Shown here: piece after piece, positions 50,084 through 60,920 of the stretch
How positions within the stretch are numbered: the first letter of the stretch is position 1
Layout of the letters: each line of letters starts with the position of its first letter
Source of the DNA: Rhabdornis inornatus
Taxonomy: Eukaryota > Chordata > Aves > Passeriformes > Rhabdornithidae
Assembly: GCA_013397075.1 (NCBI GenBank)
Contig: VWZS01005946.1
Span: 320,063-384,062, forward strand
Length of the DNA: 64,000 nucleotides
Reading direction: 5' to 3'
Program-made: the position numbers and the translations under genes
Notes under the pieces: model-generated
Databases searched by the model: none
What the model was told of the DNA's origin: nothing
Seen by the model: only the letters and a program-made list of their open reading frames with translations

Positions 50084-52040
50084 AATCATAGAATTACAGA
50101 ATCAACAGAATCACACAGTGGTTTGGGTTGTCAGTGATTTTAAAGATAATTTCCCACCATCTATCTTGGGCAGGGTTGTTATCCACCAGTTCAAGTTGGC
50201 CAAGTCCCCATCCAACCTGGTCTTGGGCACTGCAAAGGATGGGGTGTCCACAGCTTCTCTAGGCAACCTGTTGCTATGTCTCACCACCCTCTCAGTACAG
50301 AATTTCTTCCTAATATCTGATTCAAACCTGTCCTCTTTCCAGTTAAAGCCATTGCTCCTTGTTCCGTCACTATCTTATGAAAAACTCCTCTATTTTTTTA
50401 GCTCCATTTAAACATTGGAAAGCCACAATGAGGTCAACCATCCCCAAATCTTCTCCAGACTGAAACAGCCCCAACTGTCTCAGCCTGTTTTCATTGAAGA
50501 GATGCTCCATCCCTCTAATCATCTTCAGGGACCTCGTCTGGATCTGCTCCAAGAGGCCCATGTTTTTCCTATGTTGACAACCCCAGAGCTGGATGCAGTA
50601 CCCCAGATGGGGTCTCATGATACCAGAATAGAGCAGAATCCCCTCCCTCGCCCTCTGCCCACACTGCTTGGTGCAGCCCAGGATAAGGTCAGGTTTGTGG
50701 GCTGCAAGTGCACATGGCCGGGTCATGTCCAACCTCTCACCCACAAGAACCCCCAAGTCCTTCTCCCCAGTGAGTGCTCTCAGTGAGTTCATCTCCCAGT
50801 CTGTATTTACATCTGGGATTGACCCAACTCAGGTGCAGCAGCTGACACTTGGACTTGTTGAACTTCATGAAGTTCATTGTCTCAATTCTCAAGTTCATCC
50901 AGGTCCCTCTGGATGGCATCTCATCCTTCTGTTGTGTCAGCTGCACTGCTCAGCTTTGTGTCATCTCCAAACCTGCTGGGGATGCACTCAATGCCACTGT
51001 CTGTGTCATTGATGAGGGTATTGAAGAGCATTGGTCCCAGCAGAGAGCCCTGACAAACATCACTTGTCACCAGCTTCCACCTGACATAGAGCCACATCCA
51101 TCCAGCCAATTCCTTATCCACTGAATAGTCCATCTATTAAATCCATGTCTCTCTGGTTTGGACATCAGGATGTGATGTGGGACTGTATCAAAATCCTTAC
51201 AGAAATCTAGGTAAGAGACATCTGCCAGTTCTTCCCCTGTTGATCATGGCCATCAATCCATCACAGAAGGTCTCCAGATTGCCCTTAGTAAAGAAAGCTA
51301 TGCTGGATGTCTCAGATCACCCCCTAGTCTTGCATGTGCATTGAAATTGATTCAATGAGGATCTGCTCCATCATTTTCCCAGGCATGATGGTGAGGTGAG
51401 GCTTACTGGTCTGTAGTTCCCTGGATCTTCCATTCACCCTTTTCTAGAATACGAGTGACATTTCCTTTTTCCAGTCACTGAGGACTTTGCCTGACCACTG
51501 TGAGTTTTCAAATACAGTGTATAATGTTTTGGTAGCAATATCAGCCAATTCCCTCAGGGCCCTGGGATGTATGTTGTCAGACCCCATAGACTTGTGCCTA
51601 TTCAGTTTCATCAGGTGGTCTTGAACCTGCTCTTTGCTTACACTGGGAGGGACTTAATTTCCCCAACTCCCACCTGGAGGTTCAGGGACTTGAGAGAAAT
51701 GGGAAGCCTGACTGCCAGTGGAGACTGAGGCAAAGAACTCACTGAGTACCTCTACCTTCTCCAGATCCTTGTCACCTGCTCACCCTTCTCGTTTTTCAGG
51801 GGGTACACTCTCCTTGGCTTTTCTTTTCTGACTCATTTACATATATAGTTTCTCTTTGTTATTCTTTACATCCCTTGCCAAGTTCTGTTCCATTTGTGTC
51901 TTACATTTGCTGATCCCATCTCTAAATATCTGAACTGTATGCCTGTACTCTCCTTAGGCCATATATCCCTGGTTCCATTCTCTGGGTATTTCCAGCTCAG
52001 TGTAATCCTCTTCCTATTATAGGAACTTCTGGGGACTTGA
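50084..52040 (-). mobile_element. CR1 LINE, long 5'-truncated copy with RT remains
   Basis: The longest transposon fragment here. From its 3' end: tail ATCATAGAATTACAGAATC (50084 on), 3' UTR to about 50370, then pol. The C-terminal RT region (50370-50792) reads KDLGVLVGERLDMTRPCALA and MIRGMEHLFNENRLRQLGLF. The catalytic region (50921-51133) reads QGSLLGPMLFNTLINDTDSG and SRFGDDTKLSSAADTTEG. Upstream, about 51140-51215, is YLDFCKDFDTVPHHILMSK. Further upstream (to about 52040) are 'dpgnYRPVSLT'-type and endonuclease-RT linker words on the minus strand. The catalytic box is FGDD where intact CR1 has FADD, and there are several frameshifts and stops. It is inactive, roughly 1.95 kb of an element that is about 4-4.5 kb when full length. 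Confidence 0.93.
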
Positions 52041-54806
52041 ATAAGCCAAGAATTAATAAATAATAATTATGCACAAAGCACATAACCATGGTAGCCAGGT
52101 TCACATTAGCATTTCCCAGCTTTCAAGTGCCCAGCCATGCAACATTTATACACTTTTAACACTGGTTTTTGAAATTGTTTATGAAGCACTTAGCACATAA
52201 AAAGCCCCTGTTTAAATGGCATGGATTTATTATTAATAGTAATAATGCAGGTGCAGCAGCAGGCAAGCACAATTGCCTTTTTGAGATTACAACAAAACCA
52301 AAAAAGTGTTTGAAGCTCTAGCTCCAACAGAAATAAATAGAAGCCCTTTGGTGACAAGTTCTTGTCTCAACACTAAAAAAAGTTTAAGAAAGCCAGAGTG
52401 GCATGGGAAATAGTTATGCATGGAGGAGTTGCTGGCTAATGTCCTGTACATTTGGGACACTTGATAATCCATGATAATGAAAGCTTTATAATGCCTAAAT
52501 GGGAAGCAGAGTTTCTAAGTCCCTGTGCAGTGTGAAATAAACAAGACCAGGATGGTGTATTTCAGCTGACACAAGTAAAAGTGGCAAAGAAGTAGCAGCA
52601 AGACATGCTCTAGCACAAACTAACAAGCTTTGTACTATTCCACTCAACATCTCCACTTCTTCCCTTACACACAGGAAGCAATTCGTGACAGATGGCTATA
52701 CTAGAGACTCATGAAAAAGGTCTCTCTCCTCTTACTCTGCTCAACAGAGGAAATGGTGTCACCCCCTACACTTTCGTACAGTTATTTCTCATAGCCCCAG
52801 CCATCTGCTGAAGACAAACAGATAAAGAGCCAAGGTATCTATACGCCACCTCACCCCACGCTGGCCAAGTGAAGGACAAGGCTGCCTTGTGTTCCCCTTT
52901 CCAGTCCTTGTATCACATCCAAGAAACCTTAGGAAAAATAACAAAGGCAGCAAATATCCTCGGTGCTCAACTGCTGGGCAAGGCAATTGCAAAAATCCCT
53001 CATCTGAAGAGCTGAAAGGAAATGAGCAGAGACCACCACGTGCCACACAGCTGCTGGAGCAGCAGGCCAGCTGAGAGGTTATGGCTCAGGGCTAGGACAG
53101 AACCACAGGGCCACTCAGCTAGAAACATTACTGGTCACCTAGCACCAGACAGTTTTATCCCCTTCCAGGGGGCTAGAGATCAAATCTATTATATAATGGC
53201 TTCATTTAGCAAGCCACAACTACACAAGCTCTGAGAGGATAGAGGAGAGCTTGTTTCATCAAGTTCCATTCTACTTTGAAGCCCTGTTCTGTCCTGGCAT
53301 CCTACCATTCTCCAGAAACTGCTCCCACAAAAGCTCTTCAGACTCCAGTTTCAGAGAGCATGTAGTTAGGTCCTGAGGACAACGGAGTGAATATTAAACA
53401 GTGTTCATCCCTGGGTTTCTGATTAATTTCCTACATCTGTGCTTCTCTAAATCAGTCTTCAAATTAGAAGCAAATATTCATAATTTCCTGCCTTTCTTTC
53501 CCCTGAATATCTAATTCAGACTCATGGGCTGGTATCTTTTCTACTCTGCACTGGTAAAGATGCCAATGTGACTGCTGACTGGTGGTGTGTTGAATAGTGC
53601 ATCTACACCTACCACAAGCCAAAAATCTCCAGCAGTATTTCTATGGCTCTAGACAGATTTGGGCTGTCAATTTAAAAACAGGCTTGCAGCTGTAAACAAA
53701 TGCATGACAAAACTCCTTCCAGAACATTGGATAAAAGCTTCTCTTGGTGCCCTGGCAGGAAAAGCTAGCCAACAACCACACTTGAGGGGGAATCAGAGAA
53801 GGAATGTGGATCGAGTTATGCATCATTACTTCTCTGAAGCTCCATGGGGATGCAAGGAAGTAAAAAGATCCAACACTATTGCCACCATCCAGATGGGTAT
53901 AGGAGGCTCTGTAATAAGCTGGCAAAAGATACATGAACACTTATGGGCTTGTATTGATTACTTACATGGGATTTAGGGCCTCACTGGGAAACAATCACAG
54001 ACCACCACAACCACTAATAGTGCAAACACAGTATGAGAGGCCTGAACTGCAAAGAATCCAAACCCAAGCTCATAGAAGTCAGACAGAGTCTTTCTAATGA
54101 CTTCCAAACACTAGAAATTTTAAAGAAAAAATAATTCTGATCACTCTTTTGCTAACAGTTAGCTATAGCTTACTGAGTAAGACCTCTACAGTTCAATACA
54201 AGTTGCTAACCCAGTAATAGCTATATAGCTACTGCATCAGTTCGTCTGTATTCTCTCCATAGGTGAACTTCAGTGATGAAGCTTCTTCTTGGTTTTGAAA
54301 ATAAAAATTGTAACAGTCTTACCCAAGAGTGTTAACTCAGGCCATTTTAGCTGTCAATGCTGTTGCATAAATTTCAGCAGCCTGAAGGGATTTAGCATAC
54401 AAAGGGCAGTGTTGAACAGCAGTGAATTAAGTCAAGCAGTAATATTTCTCAAAAGAACTAGATTGTAGGTCAGGTATCTTGTAGCATTTTATTAATGAGC
54501 TAGAAGATAAGGGTCAGCCTTTGTGTGCTATTTAAATTCATAGAAACATTGAACTAGGAAGTGTTAAAACCATCTCTGGGATATCAGAAGTGGTATGGAA
54601 AACAGACAAAAAAAGAAATGCATGGTTCACTTGAAAATTGCCCACATTCCTGCATCTCAGAAAAAGATCCAGTTCTTCTGTGGATAAAGAATATTTTTTT
54701 GGGCGGGCATATAACTAACAAGTAATACTTATTCCTACTTACAAAATGAGCTTTGGTGGGGTTTGAACATCATTACTATACTTAATTTGCACCTTGAGAA
54801 ACATTC
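52041..54806. other. unique non-coding sequence
   Basis: No recognisable gene or repeat between the CR1 and the LTR. Confidence 0.5.
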
Positions 54807-55070
54807 AGACATGATTTCAGCTAGGATAGAGCTGGTTTTCTTAGCAGCTGGTACAGTGCTGTATTTTGGATTTTCTACGAGAATAATGTTATCCCACACT
54901 GATGTCTTAACAGCTAGTAAGTAGTCAAGGGCATTCTCGGAGTCAAGAATATTTCAGTTTCCTGTGCTCTCCCAGTAACCAGGTTCACAAGAGGCTGGGA
55001 GGAAAGACAGCTAGGACATCTGATTTGAACTTACCAAATTGATATTCCATACCATAGAGCATCATGCTCA

Positions 55071-55275
55071 TCATATAAAGCCGGGAGAAGAGGGGACGTT
55101 CAAAGTGATGGCATTTTCTTCCCAAGTAACCATTATATGTGACAGAGCCCTGCTTTCCTAGAGATAGTTGAACACCTGCCTGACAGTGGGAAGTGGTGAA
55201 AGAATCCCTTCTTTTGCTTTTCTTGTGTATGTGGCTTTTGCTTTTCCTAACAAACTATCTTTATCTCAACCCAGG
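55071..55275 (+). repeat. false duplication, copy 1 (205 bp)
   Basis: Identical to 55277-55481; a single N at 55276 separates them. Both begin TCATATAAAG and end CTCAACCCAGG. Confidence 0.93.
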
Positions 55276-55276
55276 N
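55276..55276. other. assembly gap (single N)
   Basis: Contig join inside the LTR. Confidence 0.97.
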
Positions 55277-55481
55277 TCATATAAAGCCGGGAGAAGAGGG
55301 GACGTTCAAAGTGATGGCATTTTCTTCCCAAGTAACCATTATATGTGACAGAGCCCTGCTTTCCTAGAGATAGTTGAACACCTGCCTGACAGTGGGAAGT
55401 GGTGAAAGAATCCCTTCTTTTGCTTTTCTTGTGTATGTGGCTTTTGCTTTTCCTAACAAACTATCTTTATCTCAACCCAGG
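55277..55481 (+). repeat. false duplication, copy 2 (205 bp)
   Basis: Second copy of 55071-55275; it runs on into the LTR 3' end. Confidence 0.93.
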
Positions 55482-55587
55482 AGTTTTCTCACTTTCACTC
55501 TTTCGATTCTCTTTCCCATCCCACTTTGGGGAGAGTGAGACAGTGCCTGTGTGGTGCTCAGTTGCCACCTGGGGTTAAACCATGACA

Positions 55588-57829
55588 GATTTTATGTATA
55601 TGTAGTGTTGGAGTTTTTTGGTTTTATTTTTTATTTTGTTTCTAAAGTTGTAACTAACTTGCAACGGCCAAAATTCAGGTCATGTTTCTCTTTAGAGGAA
55701 GAACATTATTCTTCAAACTGACAAGGAGATGCAAATAGGAAAAAAACAGATTTAAATTTTCAATTTTGTGTTATTATAAAAACTTGGACCCCCTGTCATC
55801 TCTGTGGTAGCTTTCAAGACCTACTAAACACAGCTTGCTAAAAAACAACTCAGACATACCATAAGACCCCTCTTTCAACAAAAAATCTGAAAATGAAAAC
55901 AGGTGAGCTTTTGTCCTTCCACTCGACATTGAATTTCCATCTTCCCTGGACTCACCCTTGGCATTTTGCTTTGACAGTGATGTTGCCCTAGTGTGATTCC
56001 TCACCTGACACTGTCCCCTGGCACTTGGAGCCAATAAATCCTGCACTGTTGTGGGTCACACATTAGTGTAAGCTGAACGGCCTGGCAAGGAACCAGCTAG
56101 AGCAACCTTTGCTTGTGTTGTTAACAGTTACCAGGGCCATTCTTCAAAGCATAAGCAAAATTAAAGGAGTCAGGTGAGTAATCTTTGTTTACCTCTTGAA
56201 GTCCCACAGGCCCCTGGCCTGCTCTCTTGGAATTATCTGGGGAATTGCTGCAGAACAGATCCATCATCACATCATCCAAAATGAAATCTCTCAGTTATCT
56301 GATGCTTGATCGAAACATGGCAGAGCCATTATGGACACAATATCCTTCTCCTGTCCTTCATGAACTCATGAAGGCCGCCCAGCTTACAGGGCTAATGGCA
56401 AACTTTGGCAGAAAACACAATGTTTGGTGAAACCTTTCCTTTGCTTTTCAAGATTGTTGCAAGTACTCTTAGACAGATATGACCATGTTGGTCCCTTTCA
56501 CCAGATATTTGCCTTCAGGATCTTCAGACCTCTTATTCCACATAATGATTCCTCATCAGTCCCTGTCGTGCTGCAACCTCTCCAAATCTCTTTGATCTTC
56601 ACCCAGTGCTTCCCAAGAGCAGGGCATGGAAAGTAACATTGTCCACATGCTCTGCACAGCTCTTGCTCTCAGTAAGACCTTTCTTGATGTAGGACCCCTG
56701 TGCTCTCCCTCTGCCTTCATTTCTTCTTCCGCTGAGTGCATAAGAAATGTTTTTCTCCTCCTCCTTTGGCACTCAGATCTGTTCTCCAGTCCTAAAGACA
56801 GTTTTACTGTGTTCCACAGGACTATCCTTGAGCTATGCATACACATTTTCTGGATATCAGACTTCTCCACATCTTGGCTTGCCCTCCAGTACCCTTACAG
56901 AGTTTGATTTCCACCAGGTAGGCTTTGCCTCCAAGCAGTTTTCAGGAAGTCTCCATCAACCTCTTCTTTTTCTAGTATAGGGAGCTCTTTTATACTGAAT
57001 CTCCCAGCTACTCCAACTGTCTTTGCTGCTCTGCACTCCTCCTCCTGGTTATTTCTTCTACAAGTCTGTCTGTTTCTAGTCCTCCTCTCAGCGCTTCGCT
57101 CGTCCCAGTGCCACCTCCCATATGTCACTCCTGCCTAGGCATAAAGTTCATTCTCAAGCTGCACAACCCACAGCAGAAACATGGCTTCTCTCCACAGCAT
57201 GCAAGTGCTACATGAAGCAAGACACTTGAACTTGAGGGGATTGCCTGTGCTGAGACTTGATGTATTAACAATAGCTAAAATAATCAAAGTTCCACCTGGG
57301 AAGTACGTGACTCAGCTGCTGTCACAAAAAGTACATTAATTATGTTACAGAACAGTGGGTCAGAGAGGTTCTTGTGGTAGTCGGAGATACATTTAGCATT
57401 TTAAGGTAATTTTCAGCATCTAGACTTGGACCCCGATAGTACTGAATCAGCACTGAAATAACTCTGAACAGCAAGTGCCACAACATTGGGCATCTGCTAA
57501 AACACCATTACAGAAGCTCCCATCCACTATGCCAAGAAATAGAATATATCTCTCTTCCTGAGCATAGGTTCACAGATCTATTGTAAGCAAACATTTCAGC
57601 TCACTTACAGTTCATGACCATTCATGCTTGTCAATCAGCAACAGGAGCAACCCTCTGCCTGCCCACCCAGCAGAGCAAACAGCAAAAACATGGTCCACGT
57701 GAATGCAGACACAGTGGGAAGGTAACTGCATATTGTACTCAGGCTATAAGAGGGTGATGTGGGTATTGGTCAAGTGAAACAGAAGAGCCAGATCCTGCCT
57801 CTACCCAGCCTCATGGACTTACTTTTATA
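55588..57829. other. unique non-coding sequence
   Basis: Pyrimidine-rich in parts (56440-57130), which yields spurious open frames on both strands. No gene recognised. Confidence 0.5.
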
Positions 57830-58215
57830 TGTGTGGTGATGCATCCTCTCTCCCCATCTCAAACTTCAAGTCACACCATGATCTCAGAAATGCTGGCTAG
57901 GCCTCAGCCTTGATTAACAGCACCTGGCCTCTGCTGATGAGAAACCCAGTCTGCTCCCAGGAACTGATGCTGTCCAATGAGTGCCTCCTTTTAACAAATA
58001 CCATTTCCCTTGCTTGCATAACCACCAAAGTGGAATAATAATTGATCGTCAAATTTTCAAAGAAAGCTACCAATCTGAATTTCAGACAGGAAGAAAAATT
58101 ACTATGACTAAATCCCACTCTCTTGCTACCCCACAAATAGTGATCCTAGGAGAAAACCTTTGACCTGGTCCACAGCGAGCTGTGACCAGCACCTCCCTGA
58201 GTGGAGCCTCTCAGA
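57830..58215 (+). repeat. unnamed repeat B, copy 2
   Basis: Partner of 18355-18760 in the same orientation; shared words are listed there. This copy has an insertion relative to copy 1 around 58010-58045. Identity is perhaps 70-75% by eye, so the duplication or family is old. Confidence 0.7.
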
Positions 58216-59246
58216 ACTCCGGGTTTCAGTTTGTTGTGTGCAATTTACAGAGTACTTCTCTGAAAGTCTAAGCAAGCTCAAACATCAACTTTCTTGTACT
58301 CCAAAGTTTGTCTTCACAAACCTTTGCAGTGTAACAGACAGATTTTCCATATTTATTTTTTCTGCTAATTATAAACTAGTGTCCTGTGTTTTTTCCAGGG
58401 TACTTTTGTTTTAGAACACACAATTATATTTTTTTTCTTGCAGGCATGCTCACAGGCATGAAACCTTACAATTAGAACAAGATGACTGTCTCACTAAGGA
58501 GGTCAGTAATCCACACATCCATGTTTTTATTTTGTACTGATCTGCAGCAGCAGCAAAAATCTCAGTCTCTGCAAAGATCTTGTAGCTTCTTTATGCAACA
58601 GTGATACTTGGAACAACTACAGTTGTTTCACTCCGTCCTTCCTCTTCTGCTTCAAGAACAATGAAGTGTAATCAGTCAGAGGCCAACCTCCCTGCAGCCA
58701 CATAGCTGCCATGCTCAAGAATATAAATGGGCCACAATGTTGAAGGTGTCCTGCCTAAGAGAAAGAACTGGGGACAGGTGGAACAGTGGTGGCATTATCT
58801 GCTATTGCTGTGCAAAGCAGAAATTTGCAAGTCTAAGGCTGAGAAGGTAGAAGGGGGGCACTCATACCAAGACTGAAAAGGCAGGAGCAGAACACATGGG
58901 TGTTGGTGGACGTGATTTTTAAAAGCCAGCCCAGGAAACAGGCCATTCTCAGAAAGTACCTGTTACAACTAACCAGTGTAGAGCTCTGAAGAATGGGCCT
59001 GATTGAAAAATGCTGTTGATCCAGGACAGAGACAAAAAGAGATTGTGCAGGTACCACACAGCTAAGGCAACGCTCTCTGCAAAAACCTGTGCTAGATTCT
59101 CTCTGCTTCCTTTTTTCTATCAGTAGAGAGTCCAGTTGCAGAGTGGAGAATTAACTCCTGGAGAATTCAATTCACTGATTGGAAGCAGTGAGCCAGCTCT
59201 TCTTACTGAGAGCAAAAAAGCTAAATTTGAAAGCAGGTTTTCCATT
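58216..59246. other. unique non-coding sequence
   Basis: No recognisable gene or repeat. Confidence 0.5.
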
Positions 59247-59799
59247 ACTCATGTGGTGCTTTACCCTGGTTGGATGCCAGATATTACCAAAGCCACTCTA
59301 TCACTCCTCTCCACAAGTGGCCTGGGAAGAGAAAGTAAAATAAAAGATAGATTCATGAATTTAGATAAGGACAGGGAGAGATCATTACTGATTACTATCA
59401 TGGGCAAAACAGACTGAACTTGGGGATATTAGTTGAATTTATTACCAATGAAATCAGAGCAGGATAACAAGTAAAACAAACCTTTAAAAGATCTCTTCCC
59501 CACCCCTCCCTTTTTCCTGGGGTCTGCCAGGGGTACCATGGCACAGGGAGACAGGGAATGGGGGTTGTTGTCAGATCATTACACATTTCTGCTGCTGCTC
59601 AGGGAGAGGAGCCATTCCACTGCTCCAGCATAGGGTCCCTCTCACGGGAGACCATTCTCCATGAACTTCTCCGAGGTGAGTCCACCTTGCTTCAGGTGCT
59701 CCAAAGAAGTCCACCTTGCTCCAAGTCCAAATTGTTCCAGCTTGGGTTCCTTTCCACATAGTGAAGTCCTTCAGGCAAGCCAGCTCCAGTGTGGGTCCC

Positions 59800-60310
59800 T
59801 GTTGTGGCTTAGGAGTGGTACTCCCCAATTTGGTTCTCCCACTGAGACTTTCCAAACCACACAGCTGCTGGCTCACTCCCCCTCCCCGCTCTTCTGCCCT
59901 CACTGGGGGTGGCTGGAGAGGAGAATTGGAAGCACAAAAGGCAAAGATCACTGGTTGAGATAAGAACAATTCACTGGAAACAGCAATGAGGTAAGAAAAA
60001 AAAATAGGAACAAAAAAATATTAATAACTAACATAAGTTATTAATATTGTACAGATAGAGGGTGGTACACATAAAAAATGCTCACCAAGCATGGGACAAT
60101 CAAAAACAGCCAGGTTCCCTACCCTACCACACTTTTTGGGTTTTCTGACTACAAGCCATGCCCTCCTTCCCAAAAGTCCCTCACCTCCATCTCTGGCTGT
60201 GACTTGCAGTCGTATAGAATAACAATCCAGACACGCCCACATGACTTCAGGTTCTGCCCTCTCACACATACTGCAAAACAATTAACTCAGTCCTGGCTGA
60301 ACCCAGGACA
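59800..60310 (-). mobile_element. solo LTR nested inside another LTR
   Basis: On the minus strand it starts TGTCCTGGGTTCAGCC and ends CTAAGCCACAACA. It is flanked on + by GTCCC (59795-59799) and GTTCC (60311-60315), a 5-bp target duplication with one change. Removing it restores the order 'aggactcgtgacgcagttgagg' then 'gacccacactggag' of the outer LTR. It shares its ends and the TTATCTCAACC segment with the LTR at 54807-55587, so both belong to one broad family. It is younger than its host LTR. Confidence 0.85.
60017..60048. other. perfect AT-rich inverted repeat
   Basis: AATATTAATAACT (60017-60029), loop AACATA, then the exact reverse complement AGTTATTAATATT (60036-60048). It lies in the AT-rich middle of the nested LTR, where related LTRs carry ATT-type repeats. 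Confidence 0.9.
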
Positions 60311-60920
60311 GTTCCTCAACTGCGTCACGAGTCCTACCAGGAACTTCCTCCTTCCAGGAGTCCTACCTCCTTCAGCATGGGTGCCTCTCTCCATGGGTCT
60401 GCAGGTCTCTTATAGGAGCCTATTCCAGAGTGAGCTTCCCACAGGGTCACAGCCTGCATTTAGGCATCCACCTGCTGCAGCGTGGGGCTCCTCCATGGGC
60501 CGCAGGTGGATCTCTGCATCCCCCATAGATCTCCATGGGAAGCAGGGACAGAGCTGCTTCACCATGTTCTTCACGATGGGCTGGAGGAGAATGTCTTCTC
60601 AGTATGTCACTTGGAACACCTCCTCCCCCTCATTCTCCACTGACCTTGGTGTCTGCAGAACTCTTCCTTTCACTTTGCACTCCTCACTTCTCTGAGCACT
60701 ATTACATCTGCGCAATAATTTTTTTCCTTCTAAGATATGTTACCAGAGTCATTACTACCATCTGTGATTGGCTTGGCCCTGGCCAGCAGCAGGTCCATCC
60801 TGGAGCCATCTGGCATTATCTCAGCTGGACATGGAGGAAACTTCCAGCAGCTGCTCACAGAAGCCACCCCTATAGTCTCTCCACTGCCAAAATATTGTCA
60901 TGCAAATCCAACACAACTCA

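Larger units (their letters stand above)
54807..55587 (+). mobile_element. solo LTR, avian endogenous retrovirus
   Basis: Word order matches a widespread avian LTR: 'atttcagctaggatagagctggttttc', 'agctggtacagtgctgtattttggatt', 'gatattccataccatagagcatcatgctcat', 'tctttatctcaacccaggagttttctcac', GATTCTCTTTCCCATCCCAC, ending 'ggggttaaaccatgaca'. A TATAAAG box lies at 55074-55080. The first bases (AGACATGA) have lost the terminal TG. The ATTAAA poly(A) signal of the family is also degraded (AACAAA). About 206 bp are a false duplication, so the true length is about 575 bp. No internal genes. Target duplication is not readable. Confidence 0.85.
59252..60915 (-). mobile_element. long solo LTR, minus strand, with perfect target duplication
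   Basis: On the minus strand the element starts TGTGTTGGATTTGC and ends GGGTAAAGCACCACA (TG...CA). It is flanked by ACTCA at 59247-59251 and 60916-60920, an exact 5-bp target duplication. It carries a CCAAT box (ATTGG at 60767-60771 on +), a degraded TATA region ('aacatatcttagaagg' on the minus strand), and an AATAAA signal (TTTATT at 59438-59443 on +). Between these are repeated 'cccatggag...' and 'cacgctg...' words typical of this avian LTR family. A second LTR is nested at 59800-60310; without it and its target copy the length is about 1.15 kb. The 5-bp duplication suggests a class II or III (ERVK- or ERVL-like) integrase. No viral gene remains. Confidence 0.9.

Noticed and set aside
54813..55592. 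GATTT on both sides of the LTR as a target duplication
   Set aside because: The family's 5' end aligns from about 54807, so the left GATTT lies inside the LTR. The match is probably coincidental.
60078..60695. 205-codon open frame on +
   Set aside because: It is antisense to two nested LTRs and crosses their boundary, so it is not a gene.
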